Positions 28,373 through 37,335 of a stretch of DNA of 64,000 nt are shown piece after piece. The position numbers and the translations under genes are program-made. Under the pieces are notes generated by a model. That model saw nothing but the letters and a program-made list of their open reading frames with translations. It searched no databases and was not told the origin of the DNA. Numbering within the stretch: the stretch's first letter is position 1; every line of letters starts with the position of its first letter. This stretch comes from Streptomyces griseus (GTDB taxonomy: Bacteria; Bdellovibrionota; Bdellovibrionia; Bdellovibrionales; Bdellovibrionaceae): assembly GCA_943330705.2 (NCBI GenBank), contig CALQIT020000006.1, positions 1-64,000 on the forward strand, written 5' to 3'.

Positions 28373-28505
28373 ATTCTAGAATTTTAGCAAAATTGGCAGC
28401 ACCAGCCGGTCTAGATTGTGATAAAAAGATCTGCTTCTGGATGTCTTACTGGGCCAACCCGACGAATGGCGAGCTTTGTGGGCCACGTTATTACAAGAGC
28501 ACGCC

Positions 28506-29513
28506 CTAGAAATTTTTGAGCATTTCGTCATAGACCTTTGTTGACTCTTGAACACCTGCAAGAATTTGCTTGATGGCCATGAACACAGCAAAGGCATAGA
28601 TAATTCGCGGTAACCAATTTATCAGGACCTGCATTTTGTTTTCCGCAGCTTCAGAAAAATCGAAAGCTAATTTTTTAAGAGACTCGTCGATCTGGCCGGC
28701 AAGTTCCCCGGTTTTGTATTGGCTAATGAACTGCGCTGGAAAGATCTCATGACCACTGATCAGGTCCGACGGAGATTTTCCGGACTTAAGCTGCGGTAGA
28801 ATCTTGCTGACAGTCGCCTCCAACCGAATTGAGCCGCTTGCCCGAGCCGCCATGGGCCACGATTGATCTGGGGTTAAGCCGGCCGAAACTAAGCCCTCAA
28901 GAGCAAGGCAAAACCTTGCCATGGCACCCATGGCGCGCACTTGCCCCAGCAGTGGAATGCTGTGCAGGAAATTCTCGATAGTGCTGCGAATACCCATTGA
29001 TTGGGTTTGGCTGGAAAGCCAAACGGGCAGACTTATGCAACCGATGAGCGCCCCTAGCGGAAGAATTTTAGGTTTAAAAAAACCAATCACGTCGCCGTCG
29101 ATTATTTTTTTAAGATGACCCGAAGGATACAAGAGAACTCCGCCGACCAGCAGGGCCAGCGGATACAGAAGTTTTCCGATAAGCTTACTTCGCCATTGAG
29201 CATCTCGTTCATAGTATGATGACAGGGCCCTGAGACTTTGCTCCATTCGGCCAGAGGTTTCGCCAGCGGCTAGCAGGGCTTGATCTAGGCTAGGGATAGT
29301 TCCAGCTAGAGGTCGCATCGAAGTTGTAAGGCTGCGTCCTGAAGATAAGCCAAAAGCCAGTTGCCGGGCGATTTGGCGGATTTCTTGGGAGCCCCCATCT
29401 TTTTGAATTTTTTTAAGAGCATCAAGCGGCAAAATTCCAGAGCGAGATAGTTGCGCTAGTTCATAATAAAAATTAGACCAGCGTTTGATTTGTCCAGGCA
29501 AGATGAGAAGCAT
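28506..29513 (-). CDS. Type II secretion / type IV pilus inner-membrane platform protein (GspF/PilC family)
   Basis: Two T2SF domains are visible: the first (about residues 25-140) with LAQLSRSGILPLDALKKI and LLAAGETSGRMEQSLRAL, the second (about 195-320) with FCLALEGLVSAGLTPDQSW and YKTGELAGQIDESLKKLA. Three hydrophobic segments (near 120, 165 and 310) anchor it in the inner membrane. The ATG at 29513 is chosen; a TTG at 29552 is an alternative, and neither has a clear ribosome-binding site. No GspE or GspG gene is adjacent. A 133-base gap separates it from the transglycosylase. Confidence 0.82.
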   Translation of the reverse strand: MLLILPGQIKRWSNFYYELAQLSRSGILPLDALKKIQKDGGSQEIRQIARQLAFGLSSGRSLTTSMRPLAGTIPSLDQALLAAGETSGRMEQSLRALSSYYERDAQWRSKLIGKLLYPLALLVGGVLLYPSGHLKKIIDGDVIGFFKPKILPLGALIGCISLPVWLSSQTQSMGIRSTIENFLHSIPLLGQVRAMGAMARFCLALEGLVSAGLTPDQSWPMAARASGSIRLEATVSKILPQLKSGKSPSDLISGHEIFPAQFISQYKTGELAGQIDESLKKLAFDFSEAAENKMQVLINWLPRIIYAFAVFMAIKQILAGVQESTKVYDEMLKNF

Positions 29514-29572
29514 CAACCAATAGTAGTTGCTTGGTGAACTTTGACCAAGCAAAAAACCATCAAAAAAAGAAT

Positions 29573-30001
29573 CTATTTTTCAAGAAGCTTGACGGAATGG
29601 GTAGCGCCTATTTCGTCGACTACGAATTTAAGATCCGCAAAGTTAGGTTTCGACATCTTAAGTTTAAAATTATTGCTAAAGGCATAAGGCTCGGCGGGAA
29701 AGCCAAGAAAAGTGGTCGCGACTTCGCCGTTATCGTCTAAGTCATGAAACACAAAAAAGGCGTAATCCCCAGGGGCAAGATCGACAACGGAAATTGCTGT
29801 GCCCTTTTCTACCGGACTGATTTTGACAATTGAAGTCGGAGTTTCGTCAGCCCAGCTTTGTTGGGTCGAAAAAAGGCTAATGTAAATTGGCCCCTTAGTA
29901 TGCGTTACGTTTTGTATCAGAAATTTAACTGGCGCAGCTGACGCGGTGAGGCCCGAACAAACTGCAAAAATAACAAAAGAGCATAAGGCGTTTAGTTTCA
30001 T
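29573..30001 (-). CDS. Secreted DUF2141 protein
   Basis: A 142-residue protein with a signal peptide (residues 1-22, cleavage near ASA). The motifs LAPGDYAFFVFHDLDDNGEV, FLGFPAEPYAFSNN and PNFADLKF are typical of DUF2141. The DxDxNG-like loop may bind calcium. Function is unknown; it is probably periplasmic. Confidence 0.8.
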   Translation of the reverse strand: MKLNALCSFVIFAVCSGLTASAAPVKFLIQNVTHTKGPIYISLFSTQQSWADETPTSIVKISPVEKGTAISVVDLAPGDYAFFVFHDLDDNGEVATTFLGFPAEPYAFSNNFKLKMSKPNFADLKFVVDEIGATHSVKLLEK

Positions 30002-30100
30002 GCTTAATTCCCCCGTTTCTAAATTTTGGACATAGGAATGAAGAAAAGGCGAATAAAAAAGACGAATTGAAAACTGCCACTCTGCGCAAGGTGTGAAAAT

Positions 30101-30643
30101 TTAAGATTTTTTATCGAGGAGCTTTGCGTGCATCTCCGCGGTCAGGGCTTCGATGCGCAGACTGAGCCGCTGAGTGGCTTCTGTTAGCTCTGTATTTTGC
30201 TGCAATAACTTTGCTAAATGGGCAGTCTGTGTGGCCGCAATTTTGTCGCGGTCTTCACTGGCTTGGGCAATGGCTTCGCGGTGTTGGGCGTCGGCCTGGA
30301 GATGAACTTTGTCGCGATCTGCTTGCCGAGTTTGCGCCAGCAAAATCAATGGGGCTGCGTAGGCGGCTTGTAAGCTAAATGCCAAATTTAAAAGAATAAA
30401 TGGATAGAGATCAAATTTAGCAATGCCAAAGGAATTTATAAGAATCCAAATGGCCACAATCAGAGTTTGCCCTAACAAAAAACCGGCTGTTCCAAAAAAA
30501 CGGGCAAAGGCTTCAGCCTTAAGCGCAAACCAATCGTCGCCAAAAACTGAATTTAAATGAAGATGTGGTAGATGAAATCGGAAAAAGGAATTATTGTTCG
30601 CCGCGGGTTTTGCTGGCTCAGGTGCGCTTTTTGACTCTGTCAT
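30101..30643 (-). CDS. DUF1003 membrane protein
   Basis: A 180-residue protein with two hydrophobic helices (about residues 52-72 and 82-105) and a C-terminal coiled coil rich in Gln, Ala and Glu. WFALKAEAFARFFGTAGFL, WILINSFGI, FDLYPFILLNLAFSLQAAYAAPLILLAQTRQADRD-type segments identify DUF1003. The role is unknown. It is 15 bases downstream of the ABC operon and may be co-transcribed. Confidence 0.8.
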   Translation of the reverse strand: MTESKSAPEPAKPAANNNSFFRFHLPHLHLNSVFGDDWFALKAEAFARFFGTAGFLLGQTLIVAIWILINSFGIAKFDLYPFILLNLAFSLQAAYAAPLILLAQTRQADRDKVHLQADAQHREAIAQASEDRDKIAATQTAHLAKLLQQNTELTEATQRLSLRIEALTAEMHAKLLDKKS

Positions 30644-30658
30644 GGCGGATCTCCTTGA

Positions 30659-31327
30659 TTAGACAACAAGCCCATCGACCAAATTAATTTGTCGCGTTGC
30701 CATGCCAGCAAACACTTGGTCGTGGGTTACATACAAGATTGTAGTCCCATGTTCTTTGTTTATCCGCTTAAAAAGATTCAAAACCAGCAAACCGTTTGCG
30801 GAATCAAGATTTCCGGTTGGTTCATCAGCAAAAATAAAGGCAGGCTTCATAACCAGGGCTCGGGCAATAGCGACGCGTTGCTGCTCGCCACCAGAAAGTT
30901 GGCTTGGCAATTGGTCTGCTTTTTCCGGAATTCCAAATTCCTTAAGCAGTGATAAGGCAAAATTTCGTCGGTTTGGGTCAAAATCCGCTTTTAAGCTGGG
31001 CATTAATACATTTTCTAGGGCTGTCAGTTCTGGCAGAAGGTGATGAAATTGAAATACAAATCCCATTTTTTGATTGCGGAATCGATGCAGTTCTTTGCTA
31101 TCAATTTTATTTAACGAAACACCATCGATCAAGACATTCCCTGAGGTTGGTTTATCCAAGGAGCTAATAATATAAAGAAGCGTGCTTTTGCCAGATCCTG
31201 ATCGCCCCGTAATCGACACCATTTCCCCATCTTTGATTTCGCCAGAGATCCCCTTTAACACCAAATTTTGGCCATTGGTGCCAGGATGGCCGAAGCTTTT
31301 TTTAATCTGATCCATGAGGATGGCCAT
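30659..31327 (-). CDS. ABC transporter ATP-binding protein (LolD/MacB type)
   Basis: The 222-residue ATPase of a MacB/Lol-class exporter. Walker A is GRSGSGKST, the signature is LSGGEQQRVAIARALV, Walker B is PAFIFADEPTGNLDS, and the H-loop is YVTHDQ. FHHLLPELTALENVLMP is characteristic of LolD. The start overlaps the permease stop (TAATG). Such systems move lipoproteins or export peptides; with one permease and an adaptor it is closer to MacAB than to LolCDE. Confidence 0.88.
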   Translation of the reverse strand: MAILMDQIKKSFGHPGTNGQNLVLKGISGEIKDGEMVSITGRSGSGKSTLLYIISSLDKPTSGNVLIDGVSLNKIDSKELHRFRNQKMGFVFQFHHLLPELTALENVLMPSLKADFDPNRRNFALSLLKEFGIPEKADQLPSQLSGGEQQRVAIARALVMKPAFIFADEPTGNLDSANGLLVLNLFKRINKEHGTTILYVTHDQVFAGMATRQINLVDGLVV

Positions 31328-32577
31328 TAGGAGTTTTCCCCCCTTAAAATATCAATTGGTTCTAGCTTTCCAGCGGCCCGGGCAGGGAAAAAACTGGCAA
31401 AACTTGAGGACAATAGGGCAAGAAAAAAGGCCTTTACATAAATCATAATATCAAAAACCACCAGCATATGGTTTCCCCCAAGGCCCCTGTCCGCAGAGAC
31501 CTCAAGCAATGACATTGCGTAAGAAACACAAAGGCCAAAAGCAAGGCCGATGGCGCCGCCAATTAAACCTAAGATTATGCCTTGAATCAGAAAAAGATTA
31601 CTGATGTCCCTAGGTTCAAATCCGATCGAACGTAGAATTGCGATTTCGCGTCGTTTGTGGGTTACCGCCAAACTTAGAATATTATAAATTCCAAAACCCG
31701 CGACAATGAGAATGGAGACCGTCATCGAATTTCTGACGATGTCTTGGGTGGTAAAGACCGACATGATGCCCTCATTGGATTGATCCCAGCTTTGCACTTT
31801 TTCTTGGCCGATAAGGTTATATGTCGAAGCCACATCCGAGGCCATTTTGACATCAGTCAGGCGAACCGCGATATCTGAAATCCGACTGGGTGTTTGATTT
31901 AATTTTTGCAAATCCCCAAGCGCTGCAAAAATTCTGGATTCATCCAAGGCCTTAACCCCAAGATGAAATACTGAAACAACACGAAAAGGTTGTGGCAGGC
32001 CTTTGCCAACCGTTAGCAAAATGGTCTCGTCTTTCGCAGCACCCAATTTTTTAAGGAAGGAATCACCGACCGCAATTCGATTTCCATTGCTGCCAATGTC
32101 GGAATACTTTCCCATCAACATTGAGGCCTCAATATTAGAAACAGATTTTTGTTTTTCTGGTTCGGCGCCAACGATACTTACGCCAAGGGTCAGTTTCCCG
32201 TAACTAGCAATTCCTTGGACGATCAATTGTGGTGAGGCTGCAGACACGCGGTCGTCGGCCTCCAGTCGATCGAGCCACGCCCTTGGGGCTAAGATATAGG
32301 CATTGTCTTTTCGCCCCGCCGGTGGTTTCAGCCAATGCACCCAGATTGCAGGATCAAAAAATGCAGTGTTTAAGGTCCGGTCAGTTAGGATTTCTTCGCG
32401 GGCTTGAATGCGGATGTGGGAATCGTTATTGACCAGTTGATCGATAATAAAAGTTTGAAAGCCCAGCATCATTGCTGAAATGGCAATGTAGGCGGCGGTG
32501 CCCAAGACAATGCCCAGCAGGGTTAGGCTGGTTTGCTTTTTTCGACTAAGAAGATGGCGAATGGCCAAGAAAAACAT
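31327..32577 (-). CDS. ABC transporter permease (FtsX/LolE/MacB family)
   Basis: A 416-residue protein with four membrane helices: one at the N-terminus (about 18-40), a large periplasmic MacB-type core domain (about 45-270), and three at the C-terminus (about 290-310, 335-360, 375-400). The sequence ILRSIGFEPRDISNLFLIQG is the conserved FtsX-domain motif. It is coupled to the ATPase and lies six bases from the adaptor gene. Confidence 0.85.
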   Translation of the reverse strand: MFFLAIRHLLSRKKQTSLTLLGIVLGTAAYIAISAMMLGFQTFIIDQLVNNDSHIRIQAREEILTDRTLNTAFFDPAIWVHWLKPPAGRKDNAYILAPRAWLDRLEADDRVSAASPQLIVQGIASYGKLTLGVSIVGAEPEKQKSVSNIEASMLMGKYSDIGSNGNRIAVGDSFLKKLGAAKDETILLTVGKGLPQPFRVVSVFHLGVKALDESRIFAALGDLQKLNQTPSRISDIAVRLTDVKMASDVASTYNLIGQEKVQSWDQSNEGIMSVFTTQDIVRNSMTVSILIVAGFGIYNILSLAVTHKRREIAILRSIGFEPRDISNLFLIQGIILGLIGGAIGLAFGLCVSYAMSLLEVSADRGLGGNHMLVVFDIMIYVKAFFLALLSSSFASFFPARAAGKLEPIDILRGENS

Positions 32578-32582
32578 TGATT

Positions 32583-33359
32583 CTACTTTCTAATTACAAG
32601 GTCATCGCTTTGCGAAATATTATCTGAAAGGACTTCGCCCCATTCGCCGTCAATAACACCCAATTTGACTGGCAGTCTGTCTTTTTTTCCGTCACGGATG
32701 CGAGCGACTTTGCCAGCGACAATACTTTGCAGCGGAATCATCAAGACATTCTCTTTTTGTCCAACCAAGATGGCCACATCAGCAGTCATCCCAGGCAGCA
32801 CTCCGGTTGGCCATTTCTTAATTTCGATACGCACAATAAATTGGTTTTCCCTTGGATAAACTGAAGTCACCAGACCTTCATACTTTTCATTGCGCAAGCT
32901 TTCAAAAGAGACAAAAACTTTTTGTCCGTGCTGCACTCTAAGGATCGCTTGCTGTTCTAAGCTAACTTCCAAATAAAGATGATCTAGATTGGTTACGGTT
33001 ACGACGGTCATCTGGGGCATGACCAGTTCACCTTCTTTGTAAGCAACAAGCGTTACGGTTCCTTCAATTTTTGCGCGCAAAATACTTTCATCAAGTTGCA
33101 CCAAAGAGTCCCCCGCGCGAACCCGGTTGCCCTCAGTCACAAATAGTTTTCGCACGGAAAGGGTCATTCCCGCACGAACACGATGGGTTTGATCTGCCAC
33201 GACGGTGCCCAGGCCATAAATTGTTTCAATAACATTTCCAATTTTCGGTTTGGCTGTCGCCTGCGTGGCCCATTTTTTAAGTACAAATAGTGCACTAGCG
33301 ATTAAGAAAAGCAGAGCCAACCCAAGAAGCCATTTGTTTTTAAAGTTCATTGAGTACAT
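32583..33359 (-). CDS. Periplasmic adaptor (HlyD/RND MFP family)
   Basis: A short membrane-fusion protein with one N-terminal anchor (about residues 8-28) and a biotinyl-lipoyl/beta-barrel body (IYGLGTVVADQTHRVRAGMT, VTEGNRVRAGDSLVQLDES, AKIEGTVTLVAYKEGELV). At about 258 residues it has little or no coiled-coil hairpin, unlike MacA. Start is taken as ATG at 33359; a TTG one codon upstream is better spaced from GGAG. With the next two genes it forms a three-part exporter. Confidence 0.8.
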   Translation of the reverse strand: MYSMNFKNKWLLGLALLFLIASALFVLKKWATQATAKPKIGNVIETIYGLGTVVADQTHRVRAGMTLSVRKLFVTEGNRVRAGDSLVQLDESILRAKIEGTVTLVAYKEGELVMPQMTVVTVTNLDHLYLEVSLEQQAILRVQHGQKVFVSFESLRNEKYEGLVTSVYPRENQFIVRIEIKKWPTGVLPGMTADVAILVGQKENVLMIPLQSIVAGKVARIRDGKKDRLPVKLGVIDGEWGEVLSDNISQSDDLVIRK

Positions 33360-33437
33360 CAACTAAATCTACTCCGCAATTTGAAGTCAGGGTATCAAAA
33401 AGTAACCCAAATTTATGGATATCATTTTATGGACATC

Positions 33438-34559
33438 TCAAACTAAACCAGCAATTTGGCAAAAGCGAGAAAATGGAAGAACGTGGATCTTCTTATCCAG
33501 AAATTCTTTGCTACCCAGGTGCACTTGATAAAACTTGGGAATTGCAGTTCTGGCTGAAAAGTAATGCAGATGTGGACTGATCATGGATTCTCCCGTTTTG
33601 CATTCCACTGCAAAAATGGGTTTTTTTTCCTGCAATACAACGAAATCAATTTCGCGAAGGTCCGTGTCCCTTATAAATCGAAGTTCCATTCGATACCCCT
33701 GAGTGTCCTCGAGATAATGGCAATACTTAAGAAGGTGACTGGCGACTAAGTTTTCGAAGCGGGGGCCTTTAGACTGTAGCTCTGCCCAATCCCACAGATA
33801 AAGCTTTGCAGATTTTTTAACGGCACGGATTTTAGGGCTACCGTAAGGTAGAATTCGGTAGCAGTAATAAATGGCCTCGAGAACTTCGATCCAATGTGCA
33901 ATAGTGTTCGGTGAAACCTCGAGATCTTCGGCCAAACCTTTCCTTGAAAGAACCGATCCTACTTTGCTTGGTAGACTATCGATTAGAAGCTCGATTTTAG
34001 AAAGATCTTTGACGGTGTCCAAATCCCTTAAGTCCTGATAGACGACGCGGCTTAGGCGCTCTCGTCGCCAGCGGCGGTAGTGCGCTTCGCTTTGCTTTTG
34101 AAAGGGCTCTGGAAATCCCCCAAATTGAAGTAGCTTTTGCAAGGTTTCAGGTCTTAGTTTCGGGTCGGCCTCAGGTAGCGAAAGAGGGTGTAGACGATAG
34201 TAATGGTATCTTCCCGCGAGCGAATCACCGCCTTTGCGGAAATGATCTAGTCGCGCAGATCCAGTCACCAAAATGGCCAATTTTTCAGAGTATTTATCGT
34301 ATAATCCCTTCACCAGCATTCGCCACTTTGTATACTTGTGAATTTCATCCAGCACGACGACTTTAAGTTCGGGGTCAATTCGATGACTTTTAATCTGAGT
34401 TCGATCCTCGAGATCGTCCCAGTTGAGATATTGCTTGCTTTGCTGGATGAATAACTTAGCCAGGGTCGTCTTGCCAACCTGCCTTGGTCCCCCAAGAAAG
34501 ACCATTTTTTCCTTAAGATCGGTGGCAATAAATTCCGTCAGATAGCGAGTAAATTTCAT
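33438..34559 (-). CDS. AAA_14/DUF4143 ATPase
   Basis: A 373-residue ATPase of the archaeal-type ATPase + DUF4143 family. Walker A is GGPRQVGKTT at about residues 23-32, Walker B is VVVLDEIHKY, sensor-1 VTGSARLD. The C-terminal DUF4143 part has a nuclease-like ELRFIRDTDLREIDFVV and AVECKTGES pattern. These genes are common in mobile or accessory DNA; function is unknown. It is transcribed from a promoter embedded in a palindrome directly upstream. Confidence 0.8.
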   Translation of the reverse strand: MKFTRYLTEFIATDLKEKMVFLGGPRQVGKTTLAKLFIQQSKQYLNWDDLEDRTQIKSHRIDPELKVVVLDEIHKYTKWRMLVKGLYDKYSEKLAILVTGSARLDHFRKGGDSLAGRYHYYRLHPLSLPEADPKLRPETLQKLLQFGGFPEPFQKQSEAHYRRWRRERLSRVVYQDLRDLDTVKDLSKIELLIDSLPSKVGSVLSRKGLAEDLEVSPNTIAHWIEVLEAIYYCYRILPYGSPKIRAVKKSAKLYLWDWAELQSKGPRFENLVASHLLKYCHYLEDTQGYRMELRFIRDTDLREIDFVVLQEKKPIFAVECKTGESMISPHLHYFSARTAIPKFYQVHLGSKEFLDKKIHVLPFSRFCQIAGLV

Positions 34560-34562
34560 ATA

Positions 34563-34595
34563 ACTGAATTATACTCATTAGTATAGTTCAGTCAA
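34563..34595 (-). promoter_or_regulatory. Sigma70-like promoter within a palindrome, predicted leaderless
   Basis: On the - strand TTGACT (34590-34595) and TATAAT (34568-34573) are 16 bases apart. The same bases form an inverted repeat of 13-base arms (34563-34575 and 34580-34592, one mismatch). The -10 box ends 8 bases before the ATG at 34559, so transcription would begin at or next to the start codon. A protein binding the palindrome would block the promoter. Confidence 0.7.
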
Positions 34596-34714
34596 CTGAA
34601 TTTTACTGATATCTAAAAACTACTATCTGATTATAAATATGTATCATCAGTGATGACTTTCGAGTTTCACTTTCAAGTCTGTCCGATTGCGAACTAAATG
34701 TTTACCCTACAACG

Positions 34715-34747
34715 AAATCGGGGATGATTTAGAATCATCCCCGATTT
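34715..34747. terminator. Perfect 15-bp hairpin, likely terminator
   Basis: AAATCGGGGATGATT and its exact complement flank a 3-base loop at 34730-34732, 20 bases after the stop of the 466-residue secreted protein gene. The T run is short on both strands, so termination strength is uncertain. Confidence 0.7.
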
Positions 34748-34767
34748 GGTAACTGTGCCAAGTCCTG

Positions 34768-36168
34768 CTACGATTGCGGAGCTATCGTCGTTGGTGTCAC
34801 GGGTCTTTTCTTGACCATTTCAATATTTACACAAGGATGGCGAGTTGTCCCATTGCTGCCAATGATAAATGCGGAGGTGGGAAGGCCAATCCCAGTTTTT
34901 TTATCAAATTCAACTTGAACGTGGCAGGTGTTTTTTAAGTATCCGGTAGAATCAATGGGGAAGTAATTGATGCCATCTAACAGGTCGGCTTTAGCTTTTG
35001 CAAGCTTATCTTCGACCTCATCCAACTCTGTTTCGTTTTTCTCATAGGTATCGATAGTGTCGGCGTTGATAGGTGGCAGGAGGGCTTTTCTATATGCTTT
35101 CGTAGCTTTAAAGATAGTCTTCGTTAGGGTGTTGATTCTGGATGCACAAAGAACGTCCTTGGTTTTCACTTTCACCGTGCAAGCGCGCTCAGCCTGCGCA
35201 TTCGAGCGGGCAGTGTATGTCGCTTCATCATTTACCCATTGGACAAAACCGGCTGTCGCCGCGTTCGCACAAGGAATTTTCGCAACAACGCCACGAGTGC
35301 CGTTGTAATGGCAGGTCGCGAATCGCACGAGAATAGGCCCCGGTGGCGCTTGATCAAGCGTAAGGTTTTGCGGCAATTCCTTAAGAAACCCTTTCGGCCC
35401 GTCCCATCCGACGACAGTTGTTTCTTCGATCATTGGCGCTTCCCCGCCGTCGCCATTTTCGGCAACCATTTGCGCGATATCAGTGTATTTCAGTCCACCC
35501 TTGCATAGGCGGGGGGATTTTCGATTGGGTGCTTCATAGCGGTACCACCAAAGGCCTGCGTAATGATGTGTTCCCATTTCCGTCGCGCTTCGTAGTTCGC
35601 AGTAGCCAATGCTATTTGGATCGCGTGTGCATGGCATTGGGCTGCTAGGAACCCCTGCTACGTCGCCGCTGTAGCAGGATAGCGGCACATCATTCGGTCC
35701 TAGACTAGTACGAGAACCAGAAAGCGGCCTTTCGACAACAGTTGAGGTATAGCGCTTGTTAGTTGCACGATATACCGCCGCCTGTGGATTCTCTATTGTC
35801 ACGCCATTTTCTGTCCTTGGCTGATAATCGGCCATACGAGGCGAGGCTATCGCGACAGATTCGGATGATTGGGTGACATACACACCAAGATCGCAAGCTC
35901 GAGATGCGACGAATGTGTGGTCCGAGGATTTTGATGAGTAATTCAAGGCCCCGAATTGCCACTGGGAATTGAGAAACAGGCAAACTCGTTTATAGCTTTT
36001 TGTCGAAGTAACATCGAAGTCTGTGCAAGGAACACTTTTGGTGTAGAGCGTGTTGTTTTTTCTTTCGTTCCAAAGGCAGGTGAGCGGCCTGCGCGCTTGT
36101 TGGGCTTCTGCGGCGATTGAGATCATCAATGTGACTATCCCGAACATCCCTAATAAAATATTTTTCAT
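34768..36168 (-). CDS. Secreted Cys-containing protein of unknown function
   Basis: A 466-residue protein with a signal peptide (residues 1-22, cleavage after AEAQ-like site). About a dozen cysteines are spread through the mature part, several in repeated contexts of the form LTCLWNERKNNT / VRFATCHYNGTRG / LSCYSGDVAG followed after 15-20 residues by PCT or PCA, suggesting three related small disulfide modules. No family recognised. It is 28 bases downstream of the pseudopilin-like gene and likely in the same operon, so it may be a pilus-associated or secreted substrate. Confidence 0.65.
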   Translation of the reverse strand: MKNILLGMFGIVTLMISIAAEAQQARRPLTCLWNERKNNTLYTKSVPCTDFDVTSTKSYKRVCLFLNSQWQFGALNYSSKSSDHTFVASRACDLGVYVTQSSESVAIASPRMADYQPRTENGVTIENPQAAVYRATNKRYTSTVVERPLSGSRTSLGPNDVPLSCYSGDVAGVPSSPMPCTRDPNSIGYCELRSATEMGTHHYAGLWWYRYEAPNRKSPRLCKGGLKYTDIAQMVAENGDGGEAPMIEETTVVGWDGPKGFLKELPQNLTLDQAPPGPILVRFATCHYNGTRGVVAKIPCANAATAGFVQWVNDEATYTARSNAQAERACTVKVKTKDVLCASRINTLTKTIFKATKAYRKALLPPINADTIDTYEKNETELDEVEDKLAKAKADLLDGINYFPIDSTGYLKNTCHVQVEFDKKTGIGLPTSAFIIGSNGTTRHPCVNIEMVKKRPVTPTTIAPQS

Positions 36169-36196
36169 ACGTCCCCCGTATTAATAGTTAAATAAA

Positions 36197-37039
36197 TCAA
36201 AATGAACTGTTGCCTTGCTTATATGGCTCTTCGACACCGCAAGGCTCATCAACTTTGCAGTAAGTGTCGTCGCCTTCGGCGATCACGCAAATTCCGCCCT
36301 TTTCCTGCATTCCTGGTGGGCAAAGCGGTGTATCGCAATGTTTTAAGACCGGATCCCAAGAGCCGTCAAAGGCTTCGCAGATTGGCTTCATATCTTTGCT
36401 AGCACCGGAAGAGCAGGATACGATTCTGTCACCGCCCGGTCCGTTTAGTGTAAGAAAAATTGGAATCAGAATTGGTGTTTTCATTTGGTAAGACTTCAAT
36501 TCTTCACCGGAGTAGAGGTCAATTCTTAGCGAAGCGGCGATAACTAGTGATCGCGGGAAATCTTTGTTAGTTGTGCCAGGATCAGCAGTATAATACTGTG
36601 GATTTTCAGTTATCTGAGTTTGATATGGAACTATTTTGATATCGCCCACGTAAAGTTTTTCATAACGGAAGTTCTTTTTATAAGAGCCATAGCGTCCCTC
36701 AATTCCACCGGGTAAGTCATATGTAGTTGTAGAGTTCCAAGCCAAAGGGTCAACAATGAAGGGTGGTTTGGGTGCGGCCGCTGTTCCTAAGTCGACTAGG
36801 CCACAATTCGGAGAGCTCATTATGTCTGCGGCTTCTTCTTTGAATTCACGCCATTGAAGCATCCGTTGCAAATTCATTTCTTGCTTTAGGCTGGTTTGGA
36901 TAAGATCTAGCATCACCATTATCAGTATGCTTAGTAGCGCAAGCGCTACTAAGACCTGCACAAGTCCAAAGCCGCTTTTCGAGCGGATAAGCCGTGCGCT
37001 GTATGTTCGACATGTCGCCATTTCTGTTTGTGATGACAT
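36197..37039 (-). CDS. Pseudopilin-like protein with a prepilin N-terminus
   Basis: A 280-residue protein. SKSGFGLVQVLVALALLSIL near residues 20-39 is a class III/type II prepilin signal: a basic leader, Gly before the cleavage site, then a hydrophobic helix. Position 5 of the mature protein is Gln, not the usual Glu. The globular part ends with a Cys-rich tail (PICEAFDGS, HCDTPLCPPGMQEKGGICV, DTYCKVDEPCG). GGGGG precedes the ATG. Likely a minor pseudopilin; the downstream secreted protein may be its partner. Confidence 0.65.
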   Translation of the reverse strand: MSSQTEMATCRTYSARLIRSKSGFGLVQVLVALALLSILIMVMLDLIQTSLKQEMNLQRMLQWREFKEEAADIMSSPNCGLVDLGTAAAPKPPFIVDPLAWNSTTTYDLPGGIEGRYGSYKKNFRYEKLYVGDIKIVPYQTQITENPQYYTADPGTTNKDFPRSLVIAASLRIDLYSGEELKSYQMKTPILIPIFLTLNGPGGDRIVSCSSGASKDMKPICEAFDGSWDPVLKHCDTPLCPPGMQEKGGICVIAEGDDTYCKVDEPCGVEEPYKQGNSSF

Positions 37040-37191
37040 TCATTCCCCCAAATTCATGATACATAGGATCGGATAATTTAGGAAAAAAATTAATGATTTT
37101 CAGAGTGGAAGTCCCAAGTTGAATCGCAAATAATTATTGTCAAAAAGTTATGCAGGGGACGTGTCTAGAATTTCGTCAGGCTAAAATTGAA

Positions 37192-37210
37192 TGTCTATTG
37201 AATATAGACA
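37192..37210. promoter_or_regulatory. Inverted repeat in a divergent intergenic region
   Basis: TGTCTAT and ATAGACA are exact inverted 7-mers around TGAAT, in the 296-base gap between the pseudopilin gene (-) and the small secreted protein gene (+). It is a candidate operator. I see nothing else definite in this gap. Confidence 0.4.
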
Positions 37211-37335
37211 ATGATAACTAGACCATTGGGCATCTAGGGTTTCGCGGATTCTAGTAGCCCCAAGTCCTAACGCAAGACGAGTTGAAAACTCGAATCTTAT
37301 ATTCATATACTTTTTTATTCAAACAGGGGGCACTG

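Noticed and set aside
28376-28597. 73-residue gene on - between the GspF-like gene and the transglycosylase
   Set aside because: It overlaps the GspF-like gene in another frame, has Ser/Arg-rich composition and no ribosome-binding site.
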